In this document: positions 1-14,123 of the stretch, in pieces
Numbering within the stretch: the stretch's first letter is position 1
Layout of the letters: each line of letters starts with the position of its first letter
Assembly (NCBI GenBank): GCA_964036315.1
Contig: CAXIWW010000817.1
Coordinates: 6,359,501-6,423,500 of the forward strand
Length of the DNA stretch: 64,000 bases
Direction: 5' to 3'
Source: Acanthosepion esculentum
Lineage: Eukaryota; Mollusca; Cephalopoda; Sepiida; Sepiidae
The notes under the pieces: model-generated
What the model was told of the DNA's origin: nothing
Database searches by the model: none
The model's input: only the letters and a program-made list of their open reading frames with translations
Position numbers and translations under genes: made by a program

Positions 1-3000
1 ACCCAGGAGACAGTCCCAGAATGTCCCACGTAGACGACACCCAGTCCCAGAATGTCCCACGCTGACGAACCCCAGTCCCAGAATGTCCTCCGCAGACGAC
101 CCCATAGACCCAGAAAGTCCCACGAAGACGACCACCCCACCCAGGTGACAGTCCTAGAAAGTCCCACGCTGACGACCCCAAGCCCAGTAAGTCCCACGCA
201 GACGACCACCCCACCCAGGTGACAGTCCCAGAAAGTCCCAAACAGACAACACCCCACCCAGGAGACAGTCACAGAATGTCCCACGCAGAAGACACCCAGT
301 CCAATAAAGTCCCACGCAGACGTCGGCCCACCCAGGAGTCAGTCCCAGAAAGTCCCACGCAGATGACCCCTAGTCCCAGAAAGTCCCACGCAGACGACCC
401 CCAGTCCCACAAAGTCCAAAGCAGACGACCCCCCACCCAGGAGAGAGTCCCAGAATGTCCCACGTATACGACACCCAGTCCAAGAATGTCCCACACTGAC
501 GACCCCCAGTCCCAGAATGTCCCCCGCAGACGACCCCCTAGTCCCAGAAAGTCCCACGAAGTCGACCACCCCACCCAGGGGACAGTCCCAGAAAGTCCCA
601 CGCTGACGACCCCCAGCCCAGTAAGTCCAACGCAGACGACCACCCCACCCAGGTGACAGTCCCAGAAAGTCCCACGCTGACTACCTCCAGTCCCAGAAAC
701 TCCCACGCAGACGACACCCCACCCAGGAGAAAGTCCCAGAAAGACCCACGCAGACGACCCCCAGTCCCAGAAAGTCCCACGCAGACGACCCCACACCCAG
801 GAGACAATCCCAGAATGTCACACGCAGACGACACCCAGTCCCAGAAACTCCCATGCAGACGACCCCCCACCCAGGAGGCAGACCCAGATATCCCACGCAG
901 ACGACCCCCAGTCACAGAAAGTCCCACGCAGACGAACACCCACCCAGGAGACAGTCCAAGAAAGTCCAACGTAGACGACCCCCAGTCCCACAATGTCCAA
1001 AGCAGACGACCCCCCAACAAGGAGACAGTCCCAGAAAGTCCCACGTAGACGACCCCCAGTCACAGAATGTCCCACGCTGACGACCCCCAGTCCCAGAAAG
1101 TCCCCCGCAGACGACCCCCTAATCCCAGGAAGTCCCACGAAGACGACCCCCCAGACAGGAGACAGTCCCAGAAAGTCCCACGCAGACGACCCCCAGTCCC
1201 AGCAAGTCCCACGCAGACGACCACCTCACCCAGGTGACATTCCAAGAAAGTCCCACGCAGACTACCTCCCGTCCCAGAAAGTCCCACGCAGACGAACCCC
1301 AGTCCAAGAAAGTCTCACGCAGACCGCCCACAGTCCCAGAATCTCCCACGATGACGACCCCCCACCCAGGAGAGAGTCCCAGAAAGACCCACGCAGAAGA
1401 CCCCCAGTCCCAGAAAGTCCCACGCATACGACCCAACACCCAGGAGACAATCCCAGAAAGTCCCACGCAGACGACACCCAGTCACAGACACTCCCATGCA
1501 GAAGACCCCCCACCTAGGAGACACCCAGATATCCCAAACAGACGACCCTCAGTCACGGAAAGACCCACGCAGACGAACCCCCACCCAGGAGACAGTCCAA
1601 GAAAGTCCCACGCAGACGAGCCCCCACCCAGGAGACAGTCCCAGAAAGTCCAACGCATACGACCCCCAGTCCAAGAAAGTCCCACGCAGACGACCCCAAG
1701 ACAGGAGACAGTCCCAGCAAGTCCCACGCAGACGACCCCCAGTCCCAGAAAATCCCACGCAGAGGACCCCACCCAGGAGACTGTCTCAGAAAGTCCCACG
1801 CAGACGACCCGCCACCCAGGAGAGGGTCCAAGAAATTCCCACGCAGACGACCAACAGTCCCAGAAAGTCCCACGCAGACGACCCCCCACCCAGGAGACAG
1901 TCCAAGAAAGTCCCACGCAGACGACCCCCACTAGGAGAAAGTCCCACGTAGACGGCCCCAAGTCCAAGAATGTCCCACGCAGACGACCCCCAGTCCCAGA
2001 AAGTCCCACGCAGACAACCCCCCACCCAGGAGACAGTCCCAGAAAGACCCACGCAGACGACCCCCAGTCCCAGAAAGTCCCACGCAGACGACCCCCAGTA
2101 CCAGAAAGTCCCACGCATACGATCCCCAGTGCCAGAAAGTCCCACGCAGACGACACCCTGTCCCAGAAAGTCCCAAGAAGACGAACCCCAGTCCCAGAAA
2201 GTCTCACGCAGACGACACCCTACCAAGGAGACAGTCCCAGAAATTCCCACGCAGACGACCCCCACTCCCAGAAAAACTCACGCAGACGATCCCCACCCAG
2301 GAGACAGTCCCAGAATGTCCCACGCAGACAAACCGCCACCCAGGAGACAGACCCATAAAGTCCCACGAGGACGACCCCCAGTCCGAGAAAGTCCCAAGCA
2401 GACGACCCCCCACCCAGGAGACAGTCCCAGAAATTCCCATGCAGATGAACCCCCACCAAGGAGACAGAAACAGATATCCTCAGAAACAGATATCTCACGC
2501 AGACGACACCGTACCAAGGAGACAGTCCCAGAAATTCCCACGCAGAGGACCCCCAATCCAAGAAAGTCCCACGCAGACGATCCCCACCCAGGAGACAGTC
2601 CAAGCAAGTCCCACGCAGACGACCCCCCACCCAGGAGACAGTCCCAGAAAGTCCCACGCAGACGACAACCAGTCCCAGTAAGTCCCACGCAGACGGCCAC
2701 CAGTCCAAGAATGTCCCACGCAGACGACCCCCAGTCCCAGAAAGTCCCACGCAGACAACCCCCCACCCAGGAGACAGTCCCAGAAAGTCCCACGCAGACG
2801 ATCCCCACCCAGGAGACAGTCCCAGCAAGTCCCACGCAGACGACCCCCCACCAAGGAGACAGTCCCAGAAAGTCCCACGCAGACGACAACCAGTCCCAGT
2901 AAGTCCCACGCAGACGACCCCCAGTCCCAGAAAGTCCCACGCAGACAATCCCCCACCCAGGAGACAGTCCCAGAAAGTCCCACGCAGACGACCCACAGTT

Positions 3001-3647
3001 CCAGAAAGTCCCACGCAGACGACCCCCCACCCAGGAGACAGTCCCAGAATGACCCACGCAGACGACCCCCAGTCCCAGAAAGTCCCACGCACAGGACCCC
3101 CAGTCCCAGAAGTCCCACGCAGACGACACCCTACCAAGGAGACAGTCCCAGAAATTCCCACGCAGACGACCCCCACTCCCAGAAAAACCCACGCAGACGA
3201 TCCCCACCCAGGAGACAGTCCCCGAAAGTCCCACGCAGACGAGCTGTCACCCAGGAGACAGTCCCACAAAGTCCCACGCAGACGACCCCCCACCCAGGAG
3301 ACAGTCGCAGAAAGTCCCAAGCAGACGACCTCCAACCCAGTAGACAGTCCCAGAAAGTCCCACGCAGACGACCCCCCCACCGAGGAGACAGTCCCAGAAA
3401 GTCCCACGTAGACGACACCCAGTCCCAGAATGTCCCACGCTGACGACCCCCAGTCCCAGAAAGTCCCCAGTAGACGACCCCCTAGTCCCAGAAAGTCCAA
3501 CGAAGACGACCCCACAGACAGGGGACAGTCCCAGAAAGACCCACGCAGACGACCCCCAGTCCCAGAAAGTCCCACGCAGACGACCCCACACCCAGGAGAC
3601 AATCCGAGAAAGACCCACGCAGACGACACCCAGTCCCAGAAACTACC

Positions 3648-5350
3648 ATGCAGACGACCCCCTACCCAGGAGACAGACCCAGATATCCCACGCAGACGAC
3701 CCTCAATCACAGAAAGTCCCACGCAGACAAACACCCACCCAGGAGACAGTCCAAGAAAGTCCCACGCAGACGAGCCCCCACCCAGGAGACAGTCCCAGAA
3801 AGTCCCACGCAGACAATCCCCAGTCCAAGAAAGACCCACGCAGACGACCCCCAGACAGGAGACAGTCCCAGCAAGTCCCACGCAGACTACCCCCAGTCCC
3901 AGAAAATCCCACGAAGATGAACACCCACCAAGGAGACAGTCCCAGAAAGTCCCACGCAGACGACCACCCACCCAGGAGAAAGTCCCAGAAAGTCCCACGC
4001 AGACGACCCCCCATCCAGGAGACAGTCCAAGAAATCCGAAACAGACGGCCCCCAGTCCCAGAAAGTCCAACGCAGACGACACCCACCCAGGAGACAGACC
4101 CAGAAAGTCACACGCAGGCGAAAACCAGTCCCTGAAAATCCCACGCAACGAACCCCCAAGCAGTAGCCAGTCCCAGAAAGTCCCACGCAGACGAACCCCC
4201 ACCCAGGAGACAGTCCCAGAAAGACCCACGCAGACCACCACCAGTCCAACTAAGTCCCACGTAGACAACTCCCCACCCAGGAGACACTCCCAAAAAGTCC
4301 CACGCTGACGACCCCCAGTATCAGCAAGTCCCACGCAGACGACCCCCCACCTAGGAGACAGTCCCAGAAAGTCCCACGGATACTACCCCCAGTCCCAGAA
4401 AGTCCCACGCAGACGACCCCCAGTCCCAGGAAGTCCCACGTAGAAGACCCCCCATTCAGGAGACAGTCCCAGAAATCCCAAACAGACGACCCGCAGTCCC
4501 AGAAAGTTCAACGCAGACGACCCCCACCCAGGAGACAGTCCCAGAAAGTCCCACGCAGACGACATCCTATCCCTGAAAGTCCAACGTAGACGACCCCACA
4601 CGCAGGAGACAGTCCAAGAAAGTCCCACGCAGACGAACCCCCACCCAGGAGACCGTCCCAGAAAGACCCACGCAGCCACCCACAGTCCCAGTAAGTCCCA
4701 CTTAGACGACTCCCCACCCAGGAGGCAGTCCCAGAAAGTCCCACGCAGACGACGCCCAGTCCGAGAAAATCCCATGCAGACGACCCCCAGTCCCAGAAAG
4801 TTCCACGCAGACGACAGCCCACCAAGGAGACAGTCCCAGCAAGTCCCACGCAGACGACCCCCAGTCCCAGAAAATCCCACGCAGATGAACACCGACCAAG
4901 GAGACAGTCCCAGAAAGTCCCACGCAGACGACCACCCACCCAGGAGAAAGTCCCAGAAAGTCCCACGCAGACGACCCCCCATCCAGGAGACAGTCCCAGA
5001 AATCCCAAACAGACGACCCCCAGTCCCAGAAAGTCCCACGCAGACGACACCCACCCAGGAGACAGTCCCAGAAAGTCCAAACGCAGTCGACACCCAGTCC
5101 CTGAAAATCCCACGCAGACGACCCCCCACGCAGGAGACAGTCCCAGACAGTCCAACGCAGACGAACCCCCACCCAGGAGACAGTCCCAGAAAGACCCACG
5201 CAGACCACCCCCAGTCCCAGTAAGTCCCACGTAGACGACTCCCCACCCAGGACACAGTCCCAGAAAGTCCCACGCAGACGACCCCCAGTCCCAGCAAGTC
5301 CCACGCAGACGACCCCCCCCCACCCGGGAAACAGTCCCACGCAGACGACC
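3648..5350 (+). repeat. Segmental duplication within A1, copy 1
   Basis: The order of variant units here recurs about 2.8 kb downstream at 6,457-8,172. The offset is 2,809 bp at 4,321 versus 7,130, falls to 2,704 bp around 4,457 versus 7,161, and rises to 2,822 bp around 4,774 versus 7,596. Copy 1 therefore carries about 105 bp (roughly 4,350-4,455) that copy 2 lacks, and lacks about 118 bp found near 7,370-7,490. These sizes look like gains and losses of whole repeat units. The duplication points to unequal exchange inside the array. Ends are estimated by eye. Confidence 0.75.
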
Positions 5351-6456
5351 CCCACCCAGGAGACAGTCCCAGAAAGTCCCACGATGACGAACCCCCACCC
5401 AGGAGACAGTCCAAGAAAGTCCCACGCAGACGACCCCCAGTCCCAGAAATTCCCACGCAGACGAGCCCCATTCCCAGAAAGTCCCACGCAGACGATCCCA
5501 CACCCAGGAGCCAGTCCCAGAAAGTCCCAAAAAGAAGACCCCCCACCGAGGAGACAGTTTAAGAAAGTCCCACGCAGACGACCGCTAGTCCCAGAAAGTT
5601 CCACGCAGAAGACCCCCAGTCCCACAAAGTCCCACGCAGACGACACCGCAACCAGGAGACTGTCCCAGAAAGACCCACGCAGACGAAACCCAGTCCCAGA
5701 AAGTCCCACGCAGCCGAGTCCCCACCCAGGAAACAGTCCAAGAAAATCCCACGCAGACGACCCCCAGCCAGGAGAGAGTCCCAGAAAGACCCACGCAGAC
5801 GACCCCCAGTCCAAGAAAGTCCCACGCAGACGACACCGCACCCAGGAGACTGTCCCAGAAAGACACACGCAGACGACCCCGAGTCCCAGGAAGTCCCATG
5901 CAGAAGACCCCCAATCAGGAGACAGTCCCAGAAAGTCCAACGCATACGAGCCCCCACCTAGGAGACAGTCCCAGAAAGTCCCACGAAGACGACCCCCAGT
6001 CCACGAAAGTCCCACGGAGACGACCCCCAGACAGGAGACAGTTCCAGCAAGTCCCACGCAGACGACACCCAGTCCCTGAAAGTCCCACGCAGACGACCAC
6101 CCTCGCAGGAGACAATCCAAGAAAGTCCCACGCAGACGAACCCTCACCCAGGAGACAGTCTCAGAAAGACCCACGCAGATCACTACCAGTCCCAGTAAGT
6201 CCCACGTAGACGACTCCCCACCCAGGAGACAGTCCCAGAAAGTCCCACGCAGACGACCCACAGTGCCAGCAAGTCCCACGCAGACGACCACCCAACCCAG
6301 GTGACAGTCCCAGAAAGTCCCACGCAGACTACCTCCAGTCCCAGAAATCCCACGCAGACGACCCCCAGTCCCAGAAACTCCCACGCAGACGACCCCACAC
6401 CCAGGAGACAATCCGAGAAAGTCCCACGCAGACGACACCCAGTCCCAGAAACTCCC

Positions 6457-8172
6457 ATGCAGAAGACCCCCCACCCAGGAGACAGACCCAGATATCCCAC
6501 GCAGACGACCCTCAATCACAGAAAGTCCCACGCAGACAAACACCCACCCAGGAGACAGTCCAAGAAAGTCCCACGCAGACGAGCCCCCACCCAGGAGACA
6601 GTCCCAGAAAGTCCCACGCAGACAATCCCCAGTCCAAGAAAGACCCACGCAGACGACCCCCAGACAGGAGACAGTCCCAGCAAGTCCCACGCAGACGACC
6701 CCCAGTCCCAGAAAATCCCACGCAGATGAACACCCACCAAGGAGACAGTCCCAGAAAGTCCCACGCAGACGACCACCCACCCAGGAGAAAGTCCCAGAAA
6801 GTCCCACGCAGACGACCCCCCATCCAGGAGACAGTCCAAGAAATCCCAAACAGACGACCCTCAGTCCCAGAAAGTCCAACGCAGACGACACCCACCCAGG
6901 AGACAGACCCAGAAAGTCCCACGCAGACGAAAACCAGTCCCTGAAAATCCCACGCTACGAACCCCCAAGAAGTAGCCAGTCCCAGAAAGTCCCACGCAGA
7001 CGAACCCCCACCCAGGAGACAGTCCCAGAAAGACCCACGCAGACCACCACCAGTCCCACTAAGTCCCACGTAGACAACTGCCCACCCAGGAGACACTCCC
7101 AAAAAGTCCCACGCAGACGACCCCCAGTATCAGCAAGTCCCACGCAGACGACCCCCCACCCAGGAGACAGTCCCAGAAATCCCAAACAGACGACCCGCAG
7201 TCCCAGAAAGTTCAACGCAGACGACCCCCACCCAGGAGACAGTCCCAGAAAGTCCCACGCAGACGACATCCTGTCGCTGAAAGTCCCACGTAGACGACCC
7301 CACACGCAGGAGACAGTCCAAGAAAGTCCCACGCAGACGAACCCCCACCCAGGAGACCGTGCCAGAAAGACCCACGCAGACGACACCCAGTCCCTGAAAG
7401 TCAAACGCAGACGACCCCACAAGCAGGAGACAGTCCAAGAAAGTCCCACGCAGACGAACCCCCACCCAGGAGACCGTCCCAGAAAGACCCACGCAGACCA
7501 CCCACAGTCCCAGTAAGTCCCACTTAGACGACTCCCCACCCAGGAGACAGTCCCAGAAAGTCCCACGCAGACGACGCCCAGTCCCAGAAAGTCCCATGCA
7601 GACGACCCCCAGTCCCAGAAAGTTCCACGCAGACGACAGCCCACCAAGGAGACAGTCCCAGCAAGTCCCACGCAGACGACCCCCAGTCCCAGAAAATCCC
7701 ACGCAGATGAACACCGACCAAGGAGACAGTCCCAGAAAGTCCCACGCAGACGACCACCCACCCAGGAGAAAGTCCCAGAAAGTCCCACGCAGACGACCCC
7801 CCATCCAGGAGACAGTCCCAGAAATCCCAAACAGACGACCCCCAGTCCCAGAAAGTCCCACGAAGACGACACCCACCCAGAAGACAGTCCCAGAAAGTCC
7901 AAACGCAGACGACACCCAGTCCCTGAAAATCCCACGCAGACGACCCCCCACGCAGGAGACAGTCCCAGACAGTCCAACGCAGACGAACCCCCACCCAGGA
8001 GACAGTCCCAGAAAGACTCACGCAGACCACCCCCAGTCCCAGTAAGTCCCACGTAGACGACTCCCCACCCAGGACACAGTCCCAGAAAGTCCCACGCAGA
8101 CGACCCCCAGTCCCAGCAAGTCCCACGCAGACGACCCCCCCACCCGGGAAAACGTCCCACGAAGACGACCCC
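6457..8172 (+). repeat. Segmental duplication within A1, copy 2
   Basis: This is the partner of the block at 3,648-5,350. It repeats the same succession of variant units, including a stretch near 6,950-7,000 whose unit spacing is disturbed in the same way as near 4,140-4,170. Point differences between the copies are scattered, so the duplication looks older than the 1.38-kb duplication at 30-32.8 kb. Confidence 0.75.
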
Positions 8173-11100
8173 CACCCAGGAGACAGTCCCAGAAAGTTCC
8201 ACGCACACGACCCCCACCCTGGAGACAGTCCAAGAAAGTTCCATACAGACGACCCCCCACCCAAGAGACAGTCCCAGAAAGTCCGACGCAGACGACCCCC
8301 AGTCCCAGAAAGTCCCACGCGGACGACCCACAATCCAGGAGACAGTCGCAGAAAGTCCCAACAGTCGACCCCCCAACCAGGAGACAGTCCCAAAACGTCA
8401 CAAACAGACGACTCCCCACCCAGGAGACAGTCCCAGAAAGTCCCACGCAGACGACACCCCAACCAGGAGACTGTCCCAGAAAGTCCCACGCAGACGACCC
8501 GCAGTCCCAGAAAGTCCAACGCAGACTACCCCCAGTCCCAGAAAAACCCACGCAGACGACCCCCCACCCAGGAGACAGTCCCAGAAAGACTCACGCAGAC
8601 GACCCTCCACCCAGGAGACAGTCCCAGAAAGTCCCACGCAGACCACCCCAGTCACAGAAAGTCCCACGAAGACGACCCCCAGTCCAAGAAAGTCCCACGC
8701 AGACGACCCACCACCTAGATGACAGTCCCAGAAAGACCCACGCAGACGACCCCCAGTCCCAGAAAGTCCCACGCAGACGACCCCTCAGACAGGAGACAGT
8801 TCCACAAAGTCCCACGCTGACGACCCTTTGTCCCAGAAAGTCCAACGCAGACGACCCCCCACACAGGAAACAGTACAAGAAAGTCCTACGCAGACGACCC
8901 CCCACCCAGGAGACAGACCCAGAAATTCCCACGGAGACGACCCCCAGTCCCAGAAAGTCCCACGCAGACGACCCCCCACCGAGGAAACAGTACAAGAAAG
9001 TCCTACGCAGACGACCCCCCACCCAGGAGACAGTTCCAGAAGGTCCCACGCCGACGACCCCCAATCCAGGAGACAGTCGAAGAAAGTCCCAACAGTCGAC
9101 ACCCCACTCAGGAGACAGTCCCAGAAAGTCCCACGCAGACGACCCCCCATCCAGGAGACAGTCCCAGAAAGTACGACGGAGACGACCCCCAGTCCCAGAA
9201 AGTCCCACGCAGACGGCCCCCCAACCAGGAGACAGTCCCAGAACGACCCAAACAGACGACTCCCCACCCAGGAGACAGTCCCAGAAAGTCCCACGCAGAC
9301 GACCCCCAGTCCAATAAAGTCGCACACACACGACCCCCAATCCCAGAAAGTCCCACGCAGACGACCCCCCACACAGGAGACAGTCCAAGAAAGTCCCAAA
9401 CAGATGACCCCCCCACCCAAGAGACAGTGCCAGAAAGTCCGACGCAGACGGCCCCCACCCAGGAGACAGTCACAGAAAGTCCCACGCAGACGACACCCAG
9501 CCCAGGAGACAGTCCCAGAAAGTCCTACGCAGACGACCCCTCACCCAGGAGAAAATCCCACAAAGTCCACGCAGGCGACCCCCAGTACAAGAAAGTCCCA
9601 CGCAGATAACCCCCAGTCCCAGAAGGTCCCACGCCGACGACCCCCAATCTAAAAGACTGTCCCAGAAAGTCCCAACAGTCGACCCCCCATCCAGGAGACA
9701 GTCCCAGAAAGACCCACGGAGACGACCCCCAGTCCCAGAAATTCCCACGCAGACGGCCCCCAGTCCTAGAAAGTCCCACACAGACGACTCCCCACCCAGG
9801 TGTCAGTCCCCGAAAGTCCCACGCAGACGACCCCCTGTCCCAGAAATTCCCACGCAGACGACCCCCCACCCAGGAGACAGTCCCAGAAGGTCCCACGCAG
9901 ACGACCCCCCACCCAGCAGACAGTCCCAGAAAGTCCCACGCAGACGACCCCCAGTCCCAGAAAGTCCCACGCAGACGACCCCCAGTCCCAGAAAGAACCA
10001 CGCAGATGACCCCCAGTCCCACAAAGTCCCACGCAGACGACCCCCCACCTAGAAGACAGTCCCAGAAAGTCCCACGCAGACGACCCCCAGTCCCAGAAAG
10101 ACCCACGCAGACGACCCCCGACCCAGGAGACAGTACAAGAAAGTCCTACGCAGACGACCCCCCCACCCAGGAGACAGTCCCAGAAACTCCCACGCAGACG
10201 ACCGCTCACCTAGAAGACAGTCCCAGAAAGACCCATGCAGACGACCCCCAGTCCCATAAATCCCAGGCAGACGACCCCCCAGACAGGAGACAGTCCCCAA
10301 AAGTCCCACGCAGCCGACCCCCAGTCCCAGAAAGTCCCACGCAGACGTCCCCCCATCCAGGAGACAGTCCAAGAAAGTCTTACGCAGACGACCCCACACC
10401 CAGGAGACAGTTTAAGAAAGTCACACGCAGACGACCCCCAGTCCCAGAAAGTCCCACGCAGACGACCCCCAGTCCCAGAAAGTCCCACACAGACGACCCC
10501 CCACCCAGGAGTCAGTCCCCGAAAGTCCCACGCAGACGACCCCAGAACCAGAAAGTCCCACGCAGACCACCCCCACCCAGGAGTCAGTCCCCGAAAGTCC
10601 CACGCAGACGACCCCCAGTCCCAGAAAGTCCCACCCAAATGACCCCCAGTCACAGAAAGTCCAACGCAGACGACCCCCCAGTCCCAGAAAGTCCCACGCA
10701 AATGACCCCAGTCCCACAAAGATCCACGCAGACGACACCCCACCCAGCAGACATTTCCCAGAATGTCCCACGCAGACGACAGTCCCAGAAGGACCCACGC
10801 AGACGACCCCCAGTCCCAGAAAGTCCGAGGCAGACGACGCCCCAGACAGGAGACAGTCCCAGAAAGTCCCAGGCAGACGACCCCCAGACCCAGAAAGTCC
10901 CACGCCGAAGACCCCCCACCCAGGAGACAGTCCAAGAAAGTCCTACACAGACGAACCCCCACCCAGGAGACAGTCCCAGAAAGTCCCACGCAGACGACCC
11001 CCAGTCCCAGAAAGTCCCACGCAGACGACCCCCAGTCCCAGAAAGTCCCACGCAGACGACCCCCCAACCCAGGAGACAGTCCAAGAAAGTCCCAAGCAGA

Positions 11101-12055
11101 CGACCCCCAGTCACAGAAAGTCCCACGCAGACGACTCCCAGTCCCAGAAAGTCCCACAGAGACGACCCCCAATCCCGGAAAATCCCACGCAGACGACCCC
11201 CAGTCCCAGAAAGTCCTACGCAGAAGACCCCCCAGACAGGAGACAGTCCCAGAAAGTCCCACAGAGACGACCCCCAGTCCAAGAAAGTCCCACGAAGACG
11301 ACCCCCCACCCAGGAGACAGTCGAAGATAGTCCTAAGCAGATGAACCCCCCACCCAGGAGACAGTCCCAGAAAGTCCCACGCAGATGACCCCCAGTCCCA
11401 GAAAGTCCCTCGCAGATGACCCCCAGTCCCAAAAAGGCCCCTTCAGACGACCTCCCACCCAGGAGACAGTCTCAGAATGTCGCACGCAGACGACGCCCAT
11501 TCCCAGAAAGTCCCACGCAGACGACCCCCCACGCAGGAGACAGTCCCAGAAAGTCCGACGCAGACTACCCACCAGACAGGAGACAGTCCCTGAAAGTCCC
11601 ACGCAGACGACACCCTGACCCAGAAAGTCCCACGCAGACGACCCCCCACCCAGGAGACAGTCCAAGAAAGTCCTACACAGACGACCCCCTACCCAGGAGA
11701 CAGTCCCAGAAAGTCCCACGCAGACGACCCCCAGTCCCAGAAAGTCCCACGCAGATGACCCACAGTCCCAGAAAGTCCCAGGCAGACGACCCCCAGACCC
11801 AGAAAGTCCCACGCCGAAGACCCCCCACCCAGGAGACAGTCCAAGAAAGTCCTACACAGACGACCCCCCACCCAGGAGACAGTCCCAGAAAGTCCTACGC
11901 AGACGACCCCCAGTCCCAGAAAGTCCCACGCAGACGACCTCCAGTCCCAGAAAGTCCCACGCAGACGACCCCCCACCCAAGAGACAGTCCCAGAAAGTCC
12001 CACACAGACGACCCCCAGTCCAAGAAAGTCCCACGAAGACGACCCCCCACCCAGG

Positions 12056-12461
12056 AGACAGTCCCAGAAAGTCCCTCGCAGATGACCCCCAGTCCCAAAA
12101 AGGACCCTTCAGACGACCTCCCACCCAGGAGACAGTCTCAGAATGTCGCACGCAGACGACCCCCATTCCCAGAAAGTCCCACACAGACGACCCCCCACGC
12201 AGGAGACAGTCCCAGAAAGTCTGACGCAGACGACACCCAGTCCCAGAATGTCCCACGCAGACGACCCCTCACCCAGGAGACAGTCCCAGAAAGTCCCACG
12301 CAGACGACCCACCAGACAGGAGACAGTCCCTGAAAGTCCCACGCAGACGACCCCCAGACCCAGAAAGTCCCACGCAGACGACCCCCCACCCAGGAGACAG
12401 TCCAAGAAAGTCCTACACAGACGACCCCCTACCCAGGAGACAGTCCCAGAAAGTCCCACGC
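12056..12461 (+). repeat. 1,662-bp-spaced duplication in A2, copy 1
   Basis: This block of about 405 bp recurs at 13,718-14,123 with a constant offset of 1,662 bp. It starts with the marker unit aaaaaggacccttcagacga and runs through the units near 12,143 and 12,256, which have the same variants as those near 13,805 and 13,918. The match was followed by eye, and the ends are set where the unit order stops agreeing. Confidence 0.7.
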
Positions 12462-12511
12462 AGAAGACCCCCAGTCCCAGAAAGTCCCACGCAGATGACC
12501 CACATTCCCAC

Positions 12512-13620
12512 AAAGTCCCTAGTAGACGACCCCCTGTCCCAGAAATTCCCACGCGGACGACTCACCACCAAGGAGACAGTCCCAGAAATTCCCACGCAGA
12601 CGACCCCCAGTCCCAGAAAGTCCCACGCAGATGACCCACAGACCCACAAAGTCCCACGCAGACGACCCCCCACCCAGGAGGCAGTTCCAGAAAGTCCCAC
12701 GCAGGCGACCCCAGTCCCAGAAAGTCCCACGCAGATGACCCCCAGTACCAAAAAGGCCCCTTCAGACGACCTCCCACCCAGGAAACAGTCCCAGAAAGTC
12801 CCACGCAGACGACCCCCCACACAGGAGACAGTCCCAGAAAGTCCCACGCAGACGACACCCAGTCCCAGAAAGTCCCACGCAGAGGACCCACCACCTAGAA
12901 GACAGTCCCAGAAAGACCCACGCAGACGACACCCAGTCCCAGAAAGTCGGAGGCAGACGACCCCCCAGACAGGAGACAGTCACAGAAAGTCCCACGCAGA
13001 CGACCCCCAGACCCAGAAAGTCCCACGAAGACGACCCCCCACCCAGGAGACAGACCAAGAAAGTCCTACACAGACGACCCCCCACCTAGGAGACAGTCCC
13101 AGAAAGTCCCACGCAGACGACCCCAAGTCCCAGAAAGTCCCACGCAGATGACCCACAGTCCCACAAAGTCCCACGCAGACGACCCCCCACCCAGCAGACA
13201 CTTCCCAGAAAGTCCCACGCAGACGACACACAATCCCAGAAAGTCCCTAGTAGACGACCCCCTGTCCCCGAAATTCCCACGCAGACGACCCCCCCACCCA
13301 GGAGACAGTCCCAGAAATTCCCACGCAGACGACCCCCAGTCCCAGAAAGTCTCACGCAGATGACCCACAGTCCCACAAAGTCCCACGCAGACGACCCCCC
13401 TACCCAGCAGACACTTCCCAGAAAGTCCCACGCAGACGACACCCAGTCCCAGAAAGTCCCTAGTAGACGACCCCCTGTCCCAGAAATTCCCACGCAGACG
13501 ACCCCACACCCAGGAGACAGTCCCAGAAAGTCCCAAACAGACGACCCCTACCCAGGAGACAGTCCAAGAATGTCCCACGCAGACGACACCCCACCCAGGA
13601 GACTGTCCCAGAAAGTCAAA
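12512..13620 (+). repeat. 2.46-2.50-kb-spaced duplication in A2, copy 1
   Basis: This block of about 1.1 kb recurs at 14,967-16,117. The offset is 2,455 bp at the left end (agtccctagtag at 12,514 versus 14,969) and 2,497 bp to the right. The 42-bp jump is explained by one extra long unit near 15,370 in copy 2. Distinctive variants shared in order include the agtcccctagtag-type unit, the gtcggaggcagacgac unit and the cagcagacacttccc units. Confidence 0.75.
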
Positions 13621-13717
13621 CGCAGACGATCCCCAGTCCAAGAAAGTCCCACGAAGACGACCCACCACCCAGAAGACAGTCGAAGATAGTCCTAAGCAGA
13701 TGAACCCCCCACCCAGG

Positions 13718-14123
13718 AGACAGTCCCAGAAAGTCCCTCGCAGATGAACCCCAGTCCCAAAAAGGCCCCTTCAGACGACCTCCCACCCAGGAGACAGTCT
13801 CAGAATGTCGCACGCAGACGACCCCCATTCCCAGAAAGTCCCACACAGACGACCCCCCACGCAGGAGACAGTCCCAGAAAGTCTGACGCAGACGACACCC
13901 AGTCCCAGAATGTCCCACGCAGACGACCCCTCACCCAGGAGACAGTCCCAGAAAGTCCCACGCAGACGACCCACCAGACAGGAGACAGTCCCTGAAAGTC
14001 CCACGCAGACGACCCCCAGACCCAGAAAGTCCCACGCAGACGACCCCCCACCCAGGAGACAGTCCAAGAAAGTCCTACACAGACGACCCCCTACCCAGGA
14101 GACAGTCCCAGAAAGTCCCACGC
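13718..14123 (+). repeat. 1,662-bp-spaced duplication in A2, copy 2
   Basis: This is the second copy of the block at 12,056-12,461. It differs at a few bases, for example gaacccc for gaccccc just after 13,738. The sequence on either side differs from that around copy 1. Confidence 0.7.

Larger units (their letters stand above)
1..8200 (+). repeat. Family A satellite, zone A1 (diverged left edge)
   Basis: This is a GC-rich tandem array of two interleaved unit lengths. The short unit is 31 bp and carries the core gtcccacgcagacgacc. The long unit is 43 bp: the short unit plus a 12-bp insert like cacccaggagac. Counting a typical short unit gives 14 C, 9 A, 6 G and 2 T, so the + strand is strongly C-rich and T-poor. 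The array is already under way at base 1, so its left end is outside the window. Zone A1 is marked by variants that I did not see between about 8.4 and 28.1 kb: units containing agatatccc (near 890, 1,530, 2,475, 3,680 and 6,490) and units with cagcaagtccc (near 1,705, 3,865, 4,835, 6,045, 6,680, 7,655 and 8,113). Many units carry point changes. The zone boundary is approximate. No gene is supported. Confidence 0.93.
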
